DNA from: Candidatus Sabulitectum silens
Lineage (GTDB): Bacteria > Fermentibacterota > Fermentibacteria > Fermentibacterales > JCC-6
Reading direction: 5' to 3'
NCBI GenBank assembly: GCA_001875255.1
Contig: MJAN01000005.1
Span: forward strand, 62,001-126,000
DNA length: 64,000 nt
In this document: positions 8,507 through 19,121 of the stretch, in pieces
Layout: every line of letters begins with the position of its first letter
Position numbering within the stretch: the first letter of the stretch is position 1
Notes under the pieces: model-generated
The model's database searches: none
Told to the model about the DNA's origin: nothing
The model's input: the letters and a program-made list of their open reading frames with translations, nothing else
Translations under genes and position numbers: made by a program

Positions 8507-10482
8507 CTATCTGATCACAGTGATAAGCTTTGATGTCATCTCTCCGCCTTGAGCAAGCCTGAGGACGTACAGCCCCACCGGGATATCGGCGGTTTCCAAT
8601 GAAATTGACCCCGAACCGTTCAGCGTTCCCTGAAATGGTGTAGAGACAAGTCTTCCCGACATGTCGTACAATTCCAGCACCGCCATACCTGAAACTCCGG
8701 TCAATAAGATGGTGCTGCGCCCCCTCTGACGGGATTGGGTGAAAGTATGGAAAGTGCAGCCCCTGGCTCCCAGCCTTCCCCCTCATCTGGAGGAGTGTCG
8801 GTATTCGCGGCGCCTGGAGTGGGATATGCCTGCAGCGACCAGCTGCCCTCCACGTCCGGGAATCTTCCCCAGGATTCGTCGTCGCTGAGTTCGGGAAAGG
8901 TGATCTGATCGGCTATCACCGACCCCTGCATCAGGTAAAGGTCCTCTCCGTCGCCGTTCAGCTTGAATTCGGTATGTAAGGAACCTTGTTCAGGATCTCC
9001 ATCTGCCCAGACAACCAGGTACTCGCCGGGCTGGATCACCGTGTCCGGAAATACGAACTTACTCGGGAAGGCCATGTCGTCGGTAAGCCGGAATGAGCCC
9101 AGGTCCATCGCCCCGGTCCCGCGGTTGGATATTTCGATCCAGTCATCGTATTCGCCGTTCTCATCGGCAATGGTGGAATCATTGCCGGCCATAAGTTCGT
9201 TCAGGACGATGTCGTTCACCGGATCCCAGCTCCCGATGACAGATGAAAGGTAATCGTGCCTGTTCTGGATGAATGTGCCCAGTGCAGGCGCGTACCTGCC
9301 CGGTCCAATGGGCACATCCGAGTCCATCGCCTGTTCGAACTGTTCAGGGGAGAACAACCTTCGGGGAGGTTCCTCCATGTAGACCCAGTCCCTGATAAGG
9401 TCCCTCATCTCTTCCATATCGGCTATCAGCGTTTCGGGCCTGGCCTCACGGGCCATCATCCGCAGAAGATGGCCTCGATATACTTCCTCCCAGGTATCTA
9501 CTCCCCAGAGAACCGATGCCAGCGGTCGCTCCTCCGCAGGATCAGGGTTCGTCCAGTGGATGTCCAGCTGCTGAAGCTCACCGATGGAGTATCCCCAGGA
9601 GTTGAAACAACCCCATGATTCGTTCATGTCCCATTCACCGAACACGAATCTGCCGTCCCTGTCCATGTGATAGAGGTAGTAGTTCGCTCCCCTTCCCGCA
9701 TAGCTGTCCAGATTCACCAGCAGATTGTCCACGGCCAGAAGAAGAAGGGCGGTGTTAACATCCATTACCTCCGACAGAGAATCCTCCAGACAGTCTTCAG
9801 GAGTGTTGTTAAGCTTATCTGCAAGCTCCAGAAGATCCGTCCAGTCATTCACGGATTCGTTTGTTTTAAGCTCATATTCTCCGTAGTAACTCTCCTGATT
9901 CCAGCCGAGGAACTCCAGGGTACCGTGGTTGTCGCCCTTCCAGAGGTTGCCGTCTTCGGATTCACCGAATCGTTCCTCGATGAAGTGTTTGTCGAACTGC
10001 TCCACAATAGTGTAAAGGCCCCAATAGGTATCGTTTATGTAAAGAGCGGCAAAGGAGGTTCTGGGGCAGGGAATCCCTGCAGACCGGCATATCTCGTAGG
10101 CAGCCGCTTCCCTTACGAAACTGGGATCGTCGTAGTTGCAGTTCAGGTTGATCTTATTGATGCCTTCGATGCTCTGATCCTCAACGAACACATCAAAGTC
10201 TATCTTGAAGGACTTTTTCATGGTGGGGTTGAACATGTAGCTGGAACCGCCCTTGAACCTTACTCCCACAGGATCCAGGTGGAAATCCTCCCATACGAAC
10301 TCCGCCTCCAGATAAGTTTCCGTGGCGTAGTTCTCCTCCAGCAGATCCCAGAAATCCTCCTGTTCGAAATAGATCCTTATCTCAAGAACAACGTCCTCTT
10401 CAAAAAATGGATGCTCCTGTGGAACCAGTTCCGCACTTGAAGAGAATCCCGCCAGCAAGATCACCGCAGCAGCTGTTTTCAT
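8507..10482 (-). CDS. Secreted CotH-kinase-like protein with lamin-tail domain and sorting domain (frame broken once)
   Basis: A signal peptide (MKTAAAVILLAGFSSSAE) is followed by a CotH domain at about residues 30-400: VRFKGGSSYMFNPTMKKSFK, LNLNCNYDD-like segment, DNLLVNLDSYAGRGANYYLY and the metal-binding FGEWDMNESWG. CotH proteins are atypical protein kinases. A lamin-tail domain (DDWIEISNRGTGAMDLGSFR ... GEYLVVWADG) follows at about 440-560, then LSILSPNPVRGGA. After a frame break near 8705 comes a T9SS-like tail (AVLELYDMSGRLVSTPF ... GLYVLRLAQG). It is the first gene before the DUF1566 gene. A hairpin (10491-10511) lies just before its Shine-Dalgarno. Confidence 0.85.
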
Positions 10483-10595
10483 CCCCGCCTCCCCTGTTTC
10501 TTTGTCAGGGGACAATATTTTCGACGGCTTTTCACGCAGGATGAACGGTCTGTAACAAATCGTAACAGGATCGGTGAAGCGGGTTAGGCAGGCAA

Positions 10596-10624
10596 TTGCT
10601 GCATCACACTGCTCGGCTTATGAT
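10596..10624 (+). promoter_or_regulatory. Sigma-70-type promoter for the beta-barrel gene
   Basis: TTGCTG, a 17-base spacer, then TATGAT, about 30 bases before the ATG at 10655. It lies in the divergent region opposite the CotH gene. Confidence 0.55.
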
Positions 10625-10654
10625 CGTCCGTAACTGCAAAAAGAAAGGATAGCC

Positions 10655-11382
10655 ATGAAGATCCTCGTGGTAACCGTTGTTCTGCTGACCCTTCCATGCA
10701 TCGCCGGCACCTGGTTCCTGGACGTTGAGGGAGGCATGGCCTTCCCGGGATACAACGACGTTCAGGTGCCCAACGACGAAACCGGCACCAGGTTCTCACT
10801 TGCCGATGCCCTGGACATTGAATCGAAGCCTGTTTACAGGGTCCGTGCCGGCTATATGGCGGGCAGACATGCTTTCAGCCTTTTCGCCGCGCCTTTGAGC
10901 CTTGAGGCTTCCGGAAACCTGCCCGAGGAGATCCTCTTCGCCGGAGGAACCTTTGCTGAAGGCACGGAAGTGGATGCACTCTACAGGTTCGACTCATACA
11001 GGCCACCTGGCGATACCTGCTGGTTGACGATCCCGGGTTCCTCTTCAAGCTGGGATTCACCGCGAAGATCCGGGACGCTGAGATACGGATAGAATCGGAA
11101 GACCAGACGGCAAAGACCACCAATACGGGATTTGTTCCCCTGCTGAGTTTCGAGCTCCGCTGGGTACCCGCCGGAGATCTCACCGTTCTTCTTGAGGGCG
11201 ACGCCCTGGTGGGCCCGGTGGGCAGGGCGGAGGATGTGTTCCTCGGCGGCGAGATGCCCCTGTCGGAAAAGCTCAGTGCCCGGGCGGGCTACAGGATAGT
11301 CGAGGGAGGAGCCGATGTGGAAACGGTTTACAACTTTACCCTTGTGAACTACGCAACCGCCGGGCTTACGCTAACTTTTTAG
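10655..11382 (+). CDS. Small outer-membrane beta-barrel protein (frame broken once)
   Basis: Signal peptide MKILVVTVVLLTLPCIAG, then alternating amphipathic strands (TWFLDVEGGMAFPGY, YRVRAGYMAGRHAFSLFAAP). After a frame break near 11003 come YLLVDDPGFLFKLGFTAKIR, FVPLLSFELRWVPAGDLTVL and a final strand YATAGLTLTF ending in Phe, the usual barrel-assembly signal. At about 242 residues it fits an 8-10-strand barrel with no identifiable ligand. The start ATG has AAAGGA upstream. Its 3' end overlaps that of the convergent FMN reductase gene by 12 bases. Confidence 0.7.
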
Positions 11383-11947
11383 TTTCTCCAGGGTTTCCGC
11401 AAGGGCCGCGCCCAGTTTTTTTACGGCCCTCTGATCGGCGGTTTTTCTCAGCGAACCGTCCTCGGAGAAGGCTTGGTCCGCCAGTGGAATGCACCTGTAG
11501 ACCGGGATTACCGTTACACCCAGCTCTCCAAGCATCATCCGCAGGATGACAAGCCCCCTCATTCCCCCCAGCCGACCCCGGCGAGGCGGACATGAGGACG
11601 GCGAACTTCCCCCGGAAGGCGGAGAGGGGCTTCTCATCGGGGCTCTGGCTTCTTGAGGCCCAGTCCAGGCAGTTCTTCAGCAGGGGAGTTATGGAGCTGT
11701 TGTACTCCGGCGCGGATACAATGAAGCCCTGTGCTTCCCTGAGCTTGTCCTTGAACCGGGCTGCCGCCTCGGGCATGCCCTTCTCTGCCTCCAGGTCTTC
11801 GTTCATCAGGGGCATGGGGTAGTCCACCAGTTCCAGCAGTTCAACGTCGGCCCCGGCGTCGGAGGCCCCCTCGGCGGCTATTCGAACCAGTTTCCTGTTC
11901 CAGGATCCCCTTCTTACGCTTCCGGCAAAAGCAACGATACCGCCCAT
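11371..11947 (-). CDS. NAD(P)H-dependent FMN reductase (frame broken once)
   Basis: Flavodoxin-like fold enzyme of the NADPH-dependent FMN reductase / azoreductase (YieF/ChrR-like) family. Visible motifs are the phosphate-binding FAGSVRRGSWNRKL at residues 6-19, the family motif SAPEYNSSITPLLKNCLDW and SAFRGKFAVLMSASPG. The frame breaks at the G/C-rich stretch near 11575 and resumes MRGLVILRMMLGELGVTVI to the stop. The start is the ATG at 11947 with GGAGGAAG directly upstream. It is a single gene facing the beta-barrel gene tail to tail. Confidence 0.85.
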
Positions 11948-12119
11948 TCTTCCTCCATTTCCTCTTAACACTTATTTAACCCTTCGTGTCTATTATCACA
12001 TCCTGAACCCCGGGGGGAAAGGACCGTGACAAGATGGGCCTCAATCAGTCATTCAAGAGCTTGATGGGCTATATGATTCTAACTCATTATACCCCATAGA
12101 TATAGACCCAGGAACAAGA

Positions 12120-13106
12120 ATGGTTTTCATGGCGGACTGCCACAGGGGCAACGGGGGAAGGGGTGACGACTTCGCCCACAACCGGCTGATATTCCTTCAC
12201 TCCCTGGCCTGGTACAGGAGGGCGGGTTTCACCTATGTGGAGGTGGGCGACGGCGAGGAATTGTGGGAGAACGGCGGGTTCGGCTCCATTCACTGGGCCT
12301 ACTCGGACATCTACATAAGGATGGGATACCTCCACAGCGAGAACCGGCTGATCTTTCTGTGGGGCAACCACAATAATGTCTGGAGGAATCCCGAGGCGGT
12401 GCGGAGGCAGCTCATGCCCGCCATGTGCTTCTATTACGACGGCAGACCCAGCCCGCTCCTCTCCGGCATGGATACCGCCAGGGCGGAGGCGGTGCTCCGG
12501 GGCGACCTTCCGCCATCACCATCCTGTCCGGTGCTGAACGAACTGAAGGCCAGGGAGGCCATCGTTCTTCGCCATGGCCGGTCCGGGCTGTCACTGCTTG
12601 TGACCCATGGTCATCAGGGGGAGTTCTGGAGCGACAGGCTGTGGAGGCTGAGCCGATTCCTGGTTCGCAGGGTCTGGAGATTCCTGCAGAACGCCGGGGT
12701 GAGGCCCAGGATAACCCCCGCTGGGAACTATGCCCTGATGAAACAGGTTGAGAGCAGGCTCACCTCATGGAGCAGGAAGAGGGGCATCGCCCTTATCACC
12801 GGCCACACCCACCAGCCGGAATTCCCGTCACCGGGAAGGACCCCCTACTTCAACTGCGGAAGTTCCGTTCATCCCAGGTGCATAACCTCCATAGAGATAG
12901 AGAATGAAAGCATAGCCCTGGTGAAATGGCATGTGTCAACGCCCCTGGCCGCTGGAACAGGGGTCAGCTCCACCCTCACAATGGAGAGGGAAGTGCTGGA
13001 GGGTCCTGTTCCCCTGGAGGATTACGTGGGAAAAAGGGAAACCGGACGGAGCACCGATTACAGGCGCCCCGCCCGGTTGGAAACAGGCAGGTCCGGGGTC
13101 TGCTAG
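12120..13106 (+). CDS. Calcineurin-like metallophosphoesterase
   Basis: All five blocks of the fold are seen in order: MADCHRG (D-x-H), VGDGEE (GD), WGNHNN (GNH), VTHGHQG and ITGHTHQPE (GHTH). The length and the two-metal site suit a UDP-2,3-diacylglucosamine-hydrolase-like or general serine/threonine-type phosphatase; the substrate cannot be told. The first ATG lies only 9 residues before the catalytic Asp, and the frame stays open upstream to 12030 with a plausible beta-strand. The true start is therefore probably earlier, for example the ATG at 12034 with one frame correction. The stop shares the CTAG palindrome with the convergent gene. Confidence 0.85.
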   Translation: MVFMADCHRGNGGRGDDFAHNRLIFLHSLAWYRRAGFTYVEVGDGEELWENGGFGSIHWAYSDIYIRMGYLHSENRLIFLWGNHNNVWRNPEAVRRQLMPAMCFYYDGRPSPLLSGMDTARAEAVLRGDLPPSPSCPVLNELKAREAIVLRHGRSGLSLLVTHGHQGEFWSDRLWRLSRFLVRRVWRFLQNAGVRPRITPAGNYALMKQVESRLTSWSRKRGIALITGHTHQPEFPSPGRTPYFNCGSSVHPRCITSIEIENESIALVKWHVSTPLAAGTGVSSTLTMEREVLEGPVPLEDYVGKRETGRSTDYRRPARLETGRSGVC

Positions 13107-14265
13107 AGTTTTACCAGACTCAGGGACGAAGTACCCTGGCCGTCGGTAACGCTCACAACATACATTCCCCTGGGAACCTCTGAAGCCTCCCAGAAATGGC
13201 TGCCGGCAAAGGAACCGCTGTGCAGGGCCTGCCGGAGAGGTCCGTAATGCTGATCATTCCTTCGGCGAATCCTGTGCCGGTTATCGTAACCGAATTCTGC
13301 ACCGGGTTCGCCGATGCCGAGAGCTGTCTTGCCTCGACTTCGGCTCCCTGGGCCTCCCATGAGCCGGTGGTATTCTGTATCCACATCCAGACATATCCGT
13401 TGAAGTCGCTGGTGAGCATGTCCGGCAGGCCGTCTTCGTTCCAGTCGTTAACCCAGAGCCTCATGCCGGAATACTTGGTTGCTATAACGGTGTTCCCGCT
13501 GAATGCCGGGCTCTCGTTGGTCCCGACGTTCTCGTAGAAGTAGACCTTGTTGTCGTTGGCCCCCACCAGAATATCCTTCTTGCCGTCGCCGTTCATGTCG
13601 TACACCTGGGGTGCGTTCCTGTAGTGGGCGATGGCAGAGGAGCCGTTCTGGATCAGGCTGTAGCTTGAGAATACCGGGACGGAGTCGCCTCCGTCATTGA
13701 GGTAAAGCCTTATGTTGCCGGGGCTTTCATTGCCCACCAGCATGTCCATTTCGCCGTCTTCATCCCAGTCCACCATGACCGGGGCTGAATTGCTGCCCAC
13801 ATCGATAGTCACCCCTGCGCAGGTTATCTTCGGCGCCTGGGTAAGGGTTATGGGGTTATTGGAGGTTCTCACGAAAAGATTCAAAAAGCCGTTCCGGTCG
13901 CCAACTATGATGTCCAGCATTCCGTCGCCGTTCCAGTCCACAACCTGTGGATTCGTTGCGCCGGTGCATCAACCGGAGGGGACGGAAATGGGGCTGCCGT
14001 CGGCCTGGATCATGGAGTATGTGTTGAACACCGGAGCGGCGTTGGTTCCCTCGTTCTTGTAGAACCGGATGTTGCCGCTTGTGAACTGCCCCAGGACAAG
14101 GTCCTTGATTCCGTCGCCGTCCCAGTCCACCACGCAGGGTGCGGCATAGTACCCCACATCGATAATGTTCCCGGCGCAGGTGAGCTGATACTCACTCTGC
14201 CAGTCCGGGGTCCAGGCCAGGCCGAGGCCGGCGCAGACCAGAAGAGCCAACAAATAGCGAATCAA
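13103..14265 (-). CDS. Secreted FG-GAP/VCBS-repeat protein with sorting domain (frame broken twice)
   Basis: A TTG start with GGGAGG 7 bases upstream is followed by signal peptide IRYLLALLVCAGLGLAW. Repeats with calcium-binding-loop motifs follow: DWDGDGIKDLVLGQ, DWNGDGMLDIIVGDRNGF, DWDEDGEMDMLVGNE, DMNGDGKKDILVGANDN and DWNEDGLPDMLTSDFNG. This is a seven-bladed, integrin-alpha-like propeller in the making. Frame breaks lie near 13966 and 13240. The last frame gives VPRGMYVVSVTDGQGTSSLS-LVKL, a T9SS-like tail. It is a surface or secreted protein, and its partner is unknown. Confidence 0.75.
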
Positions 14266-14330
14266 TGCGATACCTCCCGTAAAAAGAGTTTCAGGAAACA
14301 CCGCAAAGATTAAATGGTTCCATACCGTTG

Positions 14331-15688
14331 TCAACCGGTCAAAGCTTTCCATCCAGCCATGCCCCCGGACATGTGCACCAGGTCGGTAAAGCCCCTGCCT
14401 TCAAGAATGCTTGCCGCAAGGCTGGATCTGTGGCCTGAGCTGCAGAAGAGAATGGTTCTCTTCCCGGGGTCAAGCTCGGAGTACCTTTCCCTCAGGTCCG
14501 GCGCCGGGATGTTCACCGCACCGGCAATGGTTCCCGTGGCGTACTCCCCGGGGCCCCTCACATCCACCAGGACAATATCATCACCGGAATCAAGCATTCC
14601 CTTCAGGTCATCTGGGAAGATCTGAAGGAACCGTGCGGAGGGAAAGCCATGCATGGCCCAGCTGAAGAGCCCACCCTGGAGGTAGCCCCTTATGCGGTTC
14701 TCCCCCTCCATCCTGAATGACCTGATGGTTTCCAGGGCGTGATCTGCGGTGTCGCACACGAAGAGGAGCTCCGCCTCCGGGGGATCACCCAGCCGGCGAA
14801 TGTGGGGAATTCCCAGGGTGCTGATGTTCAGTGACCCGGGAACATGCTGGGCTGAGAAGCTGGAGCATGACCGGACATCCACCACCATGGTCCCGTGAAC
14901 ACGGGATTCCTCAAGGAACTCCGCCGGGGTGAGGGATTGCGGGTCACCCGGACCCTCCAGGGGCATGGGCCCCTTTCTGTTTATCTCGCTGCACCGGCTG
15001 AAATGGTCCGGAGCCGGTGGCATGTTAGTTGTAAGGCTTTCCACCAGGCCTTCCCGCTCTTCGATCTGAAGCACCGGGTTGTACAGCCTTTCATATCCTA
15101 TGGTGCTGGTGTACTTGGCCCCCACGGCCCTGCCGCACAGGGAGCCAGCGCCGTGGGCGGGATAAACCTCGCAGTGATCCGGAAGGGCGGTGAGCTTCTT
15201 CAGGCTGCTGTAAAGCTTTCCCGCCAGTTCCTCCGCCCTGCCCGGGAAGAGGTCCGGCCTGCCGGCGTCTCCCACGAAAAGGGTGTCTCCGCAGAACACC
15301 CCAACGGGCTGCTCCCCCCTGGAGGTATCGGTGACAACATAGGAAACATGCTCAGGGGTGTGCCCGGGGGTTTCCAGAACATCTATTCGAATGTCCTCGA
15401 GGATAATGGAATCTCCCTCTGAAACACCCAGGTGGGGAAAGTCGCATTTGGCGGAGGCCGGGGCCACTATTTCAGCCCCGGTGGCAAGGGCAAGGTCTAT
15501 GTGTCCCGAGAGAAAGTCAGCATGAAGGTGTGTTTCCAGTATGTGTGTGATCCTGAGGCCGGCTTCCTCCGCCGCCCTGAGGTAGATACCCGGGTCCCTT
15601 GCCGGATCAATCACCGCGCATGTGCCGGAACCCTGCAGCATGTAGGAGCTGTGGGCGATCTTTCTACGAAAAAGTGTTTGAGAAGCAA
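14331..15688 (-). CDS. Persulfide dioxygenase-like metallo-beta-lactamase fused to two rhodanese domains (frame broken once)
   Basis: The metallo-beta-lactamase part (about residues 1-230) has ETHLHADFLSGH, the LETPGHTPEHVSY strand, FCGDTLFVGDAGRPDLFPG and YPAHGAGSLCG, typical of ETHE1/PDO enzymes that oxidise glutathione persulfide to sulfite. Two rhodanese domains follow. The first (VVDVRSCSSFSAQHVPGSLN) has CDTADHA at the active-loop position; the second carries the canonical loop CSSGHRSS. The best start is TTG at 15688 (LLKHFFVE, with GGAGG 7 bases upstream), which needs one base correction near 15664 to join the main frame. The role is sulfide or persulfide detoxification. It is divergent from the DUF2141 gene. 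Confidence 0.85.
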
Positions 15689-15755
15689 TTCGTCCTCCCT
15701 GTGAGAGTTGTGTTTCAGCAATTATATACAAGCTCTGCACAGGAAGGAAAAACAA

Positions 15756-16180
15756 ATGCAAATGCTTTCTCTGCTTCTGACCGCCCTTTCCCTGCAGGGG
15801 GGAGACATCGCCGGAACGGGGATACTGACCTAAGGGTGAGCGGTTTCCACGGGCTCCGGGGCAGCTTGAGGATTGCCATTTTCCACCGGGGTGAGTTCTT
15901 TCCCGAGGACATAGACAACGCCTTCATGAGGGTGGTGGAGCCGGTCACCGCAGACCCCATGCCCGTGAGCATTGAGGGCCTTCCCCACGGCCTCTACGCC
16001 ATCGCCCTTTTCCACGACCGCAACGACGACGCGGTTCTCGACAGGAACATACTGGGAATACCAACCGAGAGGTTCGGTTTCTCCGGAGGAGCACGGGCGG
16101 TGACAGGCCCGCCGAGTTACGAAAGCGCCGCCTTCCTCTTCGACAATCCATCCCTGCTTCTTTTCATAGAGATGCAGTAG
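15756..16180 (+). CDS. DUF2141 family exported protein (frame broken once)
   Basis: The start ATG has AAGGAAA upstream and a short signal-like segment QMLSLLLTALSLQGGD. The frame breaks near 15830 and resumes LRVSGFHGLRGSLRIAIF. The family core is clear: IEGLPHGLYAIALFHDRNDD, then LDRNILGIPTERFGFSG. DUF2141 proteins are small periplasmic or surface beta-sandwiches of unknown function. Its 3' end is 4 bases from the convergent mgtE stop. Confidence 0.75.
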
Positions 16181-16184
16181 AGAA

Positions 16185-17560
16185 CTAAAGTCCCAGCATG
16201 AGCTTCACCGTGGTGAAGTAAATAAGGACACCGGTCACATCCACCACCGACGCCAGGGCCGGGCTGGCCACAACGGCGGGGTCCAGCCTCAGCCTGAGTG
16301 CCCCCAGGGGAAGAAGGGCGCCGGTAACGGTGGAGGAGACAACCTGGAGGGCCAGTGCCAGGGAAATGGCGAACCCCACCGCATGGAGTGAATACCCCGG
16401 GGGAATGGAGGAGCCCACACCCAGCAGCACCACCCTGCCGTAGGCGAAGAGCCCCAGCAATATCCCCAGAAGAAGGGAAACCCTGAACTCCCTCCAAAGG
16501 ATCAATCCCGCGTCCCCGGCGGATATCTCCCGGAGGGCCAGGGCCCGGATGACCAGTGTGGCGGACTGGCTGCCAGTGTTTCCCCCGGCGGCTGCCAGCA
16601 TGGGCAGAAAGGTGGCCAGAACCGCAAATTGAAGCAGTATTCCCTCGAAGCGCTGAATTACGAAACCGGAGATAATGCCCAGAACCGCCAGTCCGGAGAT
16701 CCAGTAAACCCTGTTGCGGAAATGCTCCATCGGGCCGGTCTTCATGTAGCTGAAGCTCTCGTGGGCACCGGAGATGGCCATTATCTTCTCCAGGTCCTCG
16801 GTGTTCTCCTGGGTGATGATGTCCAGTGCGTCGTCGTGGGTGATGATCCCCACTATTGCCTTGTTCTCGTCGATAACCGGAAGGGCGATGAGGTCGTACT
16901 TCTGGATCTTCCTGGCGGCATCCTCCTGGTCATCCGTTGCCCGTACCGAGATCACTTCCTTCTCCATTATCTCGTGGACCCTGCGGTTCCTCCCCGCCAC
17001 GATGAGATCCTGAAGTTTTACATAACCCAGAAGCTCCCTGTTCTCATTCACCACATAGGAGGTGTATATGGTCTCCGTGTCCGGAGCGGCCTCCCTGAGA
17101 CTCTCTATTGCGCCGGCGGCGGTGAGGTCCTGTGGAGGGTGGCATAATCGGAGGTCATCACAGCCCCTGCGGTACCCTCGGGGTAGGAGGTGAGCCTTCG
17201 AATATCCTCCCTCTCCGCCTGGGCCATTGCGGGGAGTATCTCCCCCTGTTTCTCCTCTGAGAGGCTTTTAAAAAGGTCTGCCCTGTCGTCGTGGGCCATG
17301 TCCGTGAGGAGCTTAGCGGCCTCAAGCCGGCCCAGCACGGTGAGGACCTCTCCCTGGAATTCCTGCTGCAGATGGCTGAACACCTCCGCCCGGGTCTCTC
17401 CATCCAGAAGGCGCAGTATCCTTCTTACCTCCCGGGGTTCCAGCAGGGAAAGGGCTTCAGCCACATCCGCAGGGTGATTCTCGGTGCACAGCTCCTCAAC
17501 CGGAGCCAAGTGGTCGACCTCAAGGAGGCGAAGGAGTTCAGCGGGGTCCGGCGTGTTCAT
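16185..17560 (-). CDS. mgtE: MgtE magnesium transporter, downstream copy (frame broken once)
   Basis: Homodimeric Mg2+ channel of the inner membrane. Domains in order: MgtE-N superhelical domain (about residues 1-130, EVFSHLQQEFQGEVLTVLGR), paired CBS domains (about 135-255, with EKEVISVRATDDQEDAARKI and HDDALDIITQENTEDLEKIM), then five membrane helices beginning VYWISGLAVLGIISGFVIQR. These include the pore signature PMLAAAGGNTGSQSATLVIR. The frame breaks near 17120, between the N domain and the CBS domains. The start ATG lies 3 bases after the stop of a second mgtE, so both belong to one transcript. Confidence 0.92.
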
Positions 17561-17563
17561 CTG

Positions 17564-18945
17564 TTACCCCTGGATTCCCAGAATGAGCTTCACCGTGGTG
17601 AAGTAAATCAGAAGGCCGCTTATGTCCACTATGCTGGTTATGGCCGGGCTTGCAACCACCGCCGGATCAAGTTTGAACCTGGCTATGCCCATGGGCAGCA
17701 CCGCTCCTGCAAGTGTGGAAACAACCACCTGAATTCCCAGGGCCGCGGCGATGGCGGCACCAATCAGTGAAAGGGAATGGGAATCCGGGAAGGAGGAGCC
17801 ACCGCCGAAGAGAATGACCCTGGCGAAGGCAAGCCCCCTAGAACGAGACCCAGAAGCAGGGAGACCCTGAGTTCCTTGAAAAGGACCGGGATCATCTCCC
17901 TGTGGGAGATCTCCTTCAGGGCAAGGGCCCTGATCACCATGGCCGCCGCCTGGCTGCCGGTGTTTCCCCCGGCGGCGGCAAGCATGGGCATGAAGGCCAC
18001 CAGTATGGCGAACTGGAACAGCAGCCCTTCGTATGCATGTACGATGTATCCGGAGATCATCCCCAGGGCGGCCAGGGAAAGTATCCATAACGAGCGGTTC
18101 CTGAAGTGCTCCAGGGTACCGGTCTTCAGGTAGGCCGAGGCTTCATGGCTTCCAACTATGGCCATGAGCTTTTCCATATCCTCGGTGTGTTCCTGGGTAA
18201 TTATGTCCAGGGCGTCGTCGTGGGTCACGATACCCACCAGTGCATCGAAGTCGTCCACCACCGGGAGGGCCATCAGGTCGTATTTCTGTATGGTCCGGGC
18301 GGCTTCCTCCTGATCGTCGGATACCCGGACGGATATCACCTCCCGGGACATTATTTCTTCCACCAGCTGGCTGCGCCCGGCGAGGATGAGGTCCTTCAGG
18401 GAAACATATCCCAGAAGCCTTCGGTGGGGGTCCACCACATAGGCGGAGTAGATGGTCTCCCTGTCCGGAGCCACCTGGCGGAGCTTCTCTATTGCCTTGA
18501 AGGCGGTTAGGTCCTGCTTGAGAAAGGCGTAGTCCGATGTCATCACGGCTCCAACCGTACCCTCTTCGTAGGCGGTGAGCCTGCGGATGTCCTCCCTTTC
18601 CGCCTGGGCCATTGCCGGAAGGATCTCCTCCCTGCGGTCTTCGGGAAGACTTTTCAGAAGGTCTACCCTGTCGTCCGGGGACATATCCGTGAGAAGTGAG
18701 GCCACCTCGGGCCTTTTGAGGAGTGTGATTATCTCGCCCTGGTGCTCCAGTTCAAGATGGCTGAAGACCTCCGCCCGGGTTTCGCCGTGGAGAAGCCTAA
18801 GTATGTCCCTTGCCTCGGGGTGGGGAAGGGTGGCGAGAACCTCGGCTGCTGTGGCGGGATGGCTGTCGGTGAAGAAGGACACAACGGCTTCCCTGTCCCC
18901 GGGGGAATAGGGCTCATGGAATGTTCCGGGTTCCCCTGGGGTCAT
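17564..18945 (-). CDS. mgtE: MgtE magnesium transporter, upstream copy (frame broken once)
   Basis: Same architecture as its downstream neighbour: MgtE-N, two CBS domains (SREVISVRVSDDQEEAARTI) and the membrane domain with PMLAAAGGNTGSQAAAMVIR. The frame breaks near 17840 inside the membrane domain and resumes FARVILFGGGSSFPDSHSLS to the stop. The start has AGGAGGTGA directly upstream. The two copies are clearly paralogous but differ throughout, so the duplication is old. I saw no M-box-like leader upstream. Confidence 0.92.
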
Positions 18946-19121
18946 GACTCACCTCCTTAGCCTCGATAACACCGCCGAAGCCGGAGAGAACCCCTAAAGG
19001 GATCAAATGCGGCGGGCGGCTAAACCTGTTGGTACGATCCATCCATATTGCTCTGAACACCCTCCTTGGAGTGAAGGATTACTATCGGCGGCCCGTGCTT
19101 TTTGTCAAGGCTTCCCGGGGG

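Noticed and set aside
18946-19121. M-box magnesium riboswitch before mgtE
   Set aside because: None of the conserved M-box segments was recognisable by eye in this leader; a covariance search would be needed to claim it.
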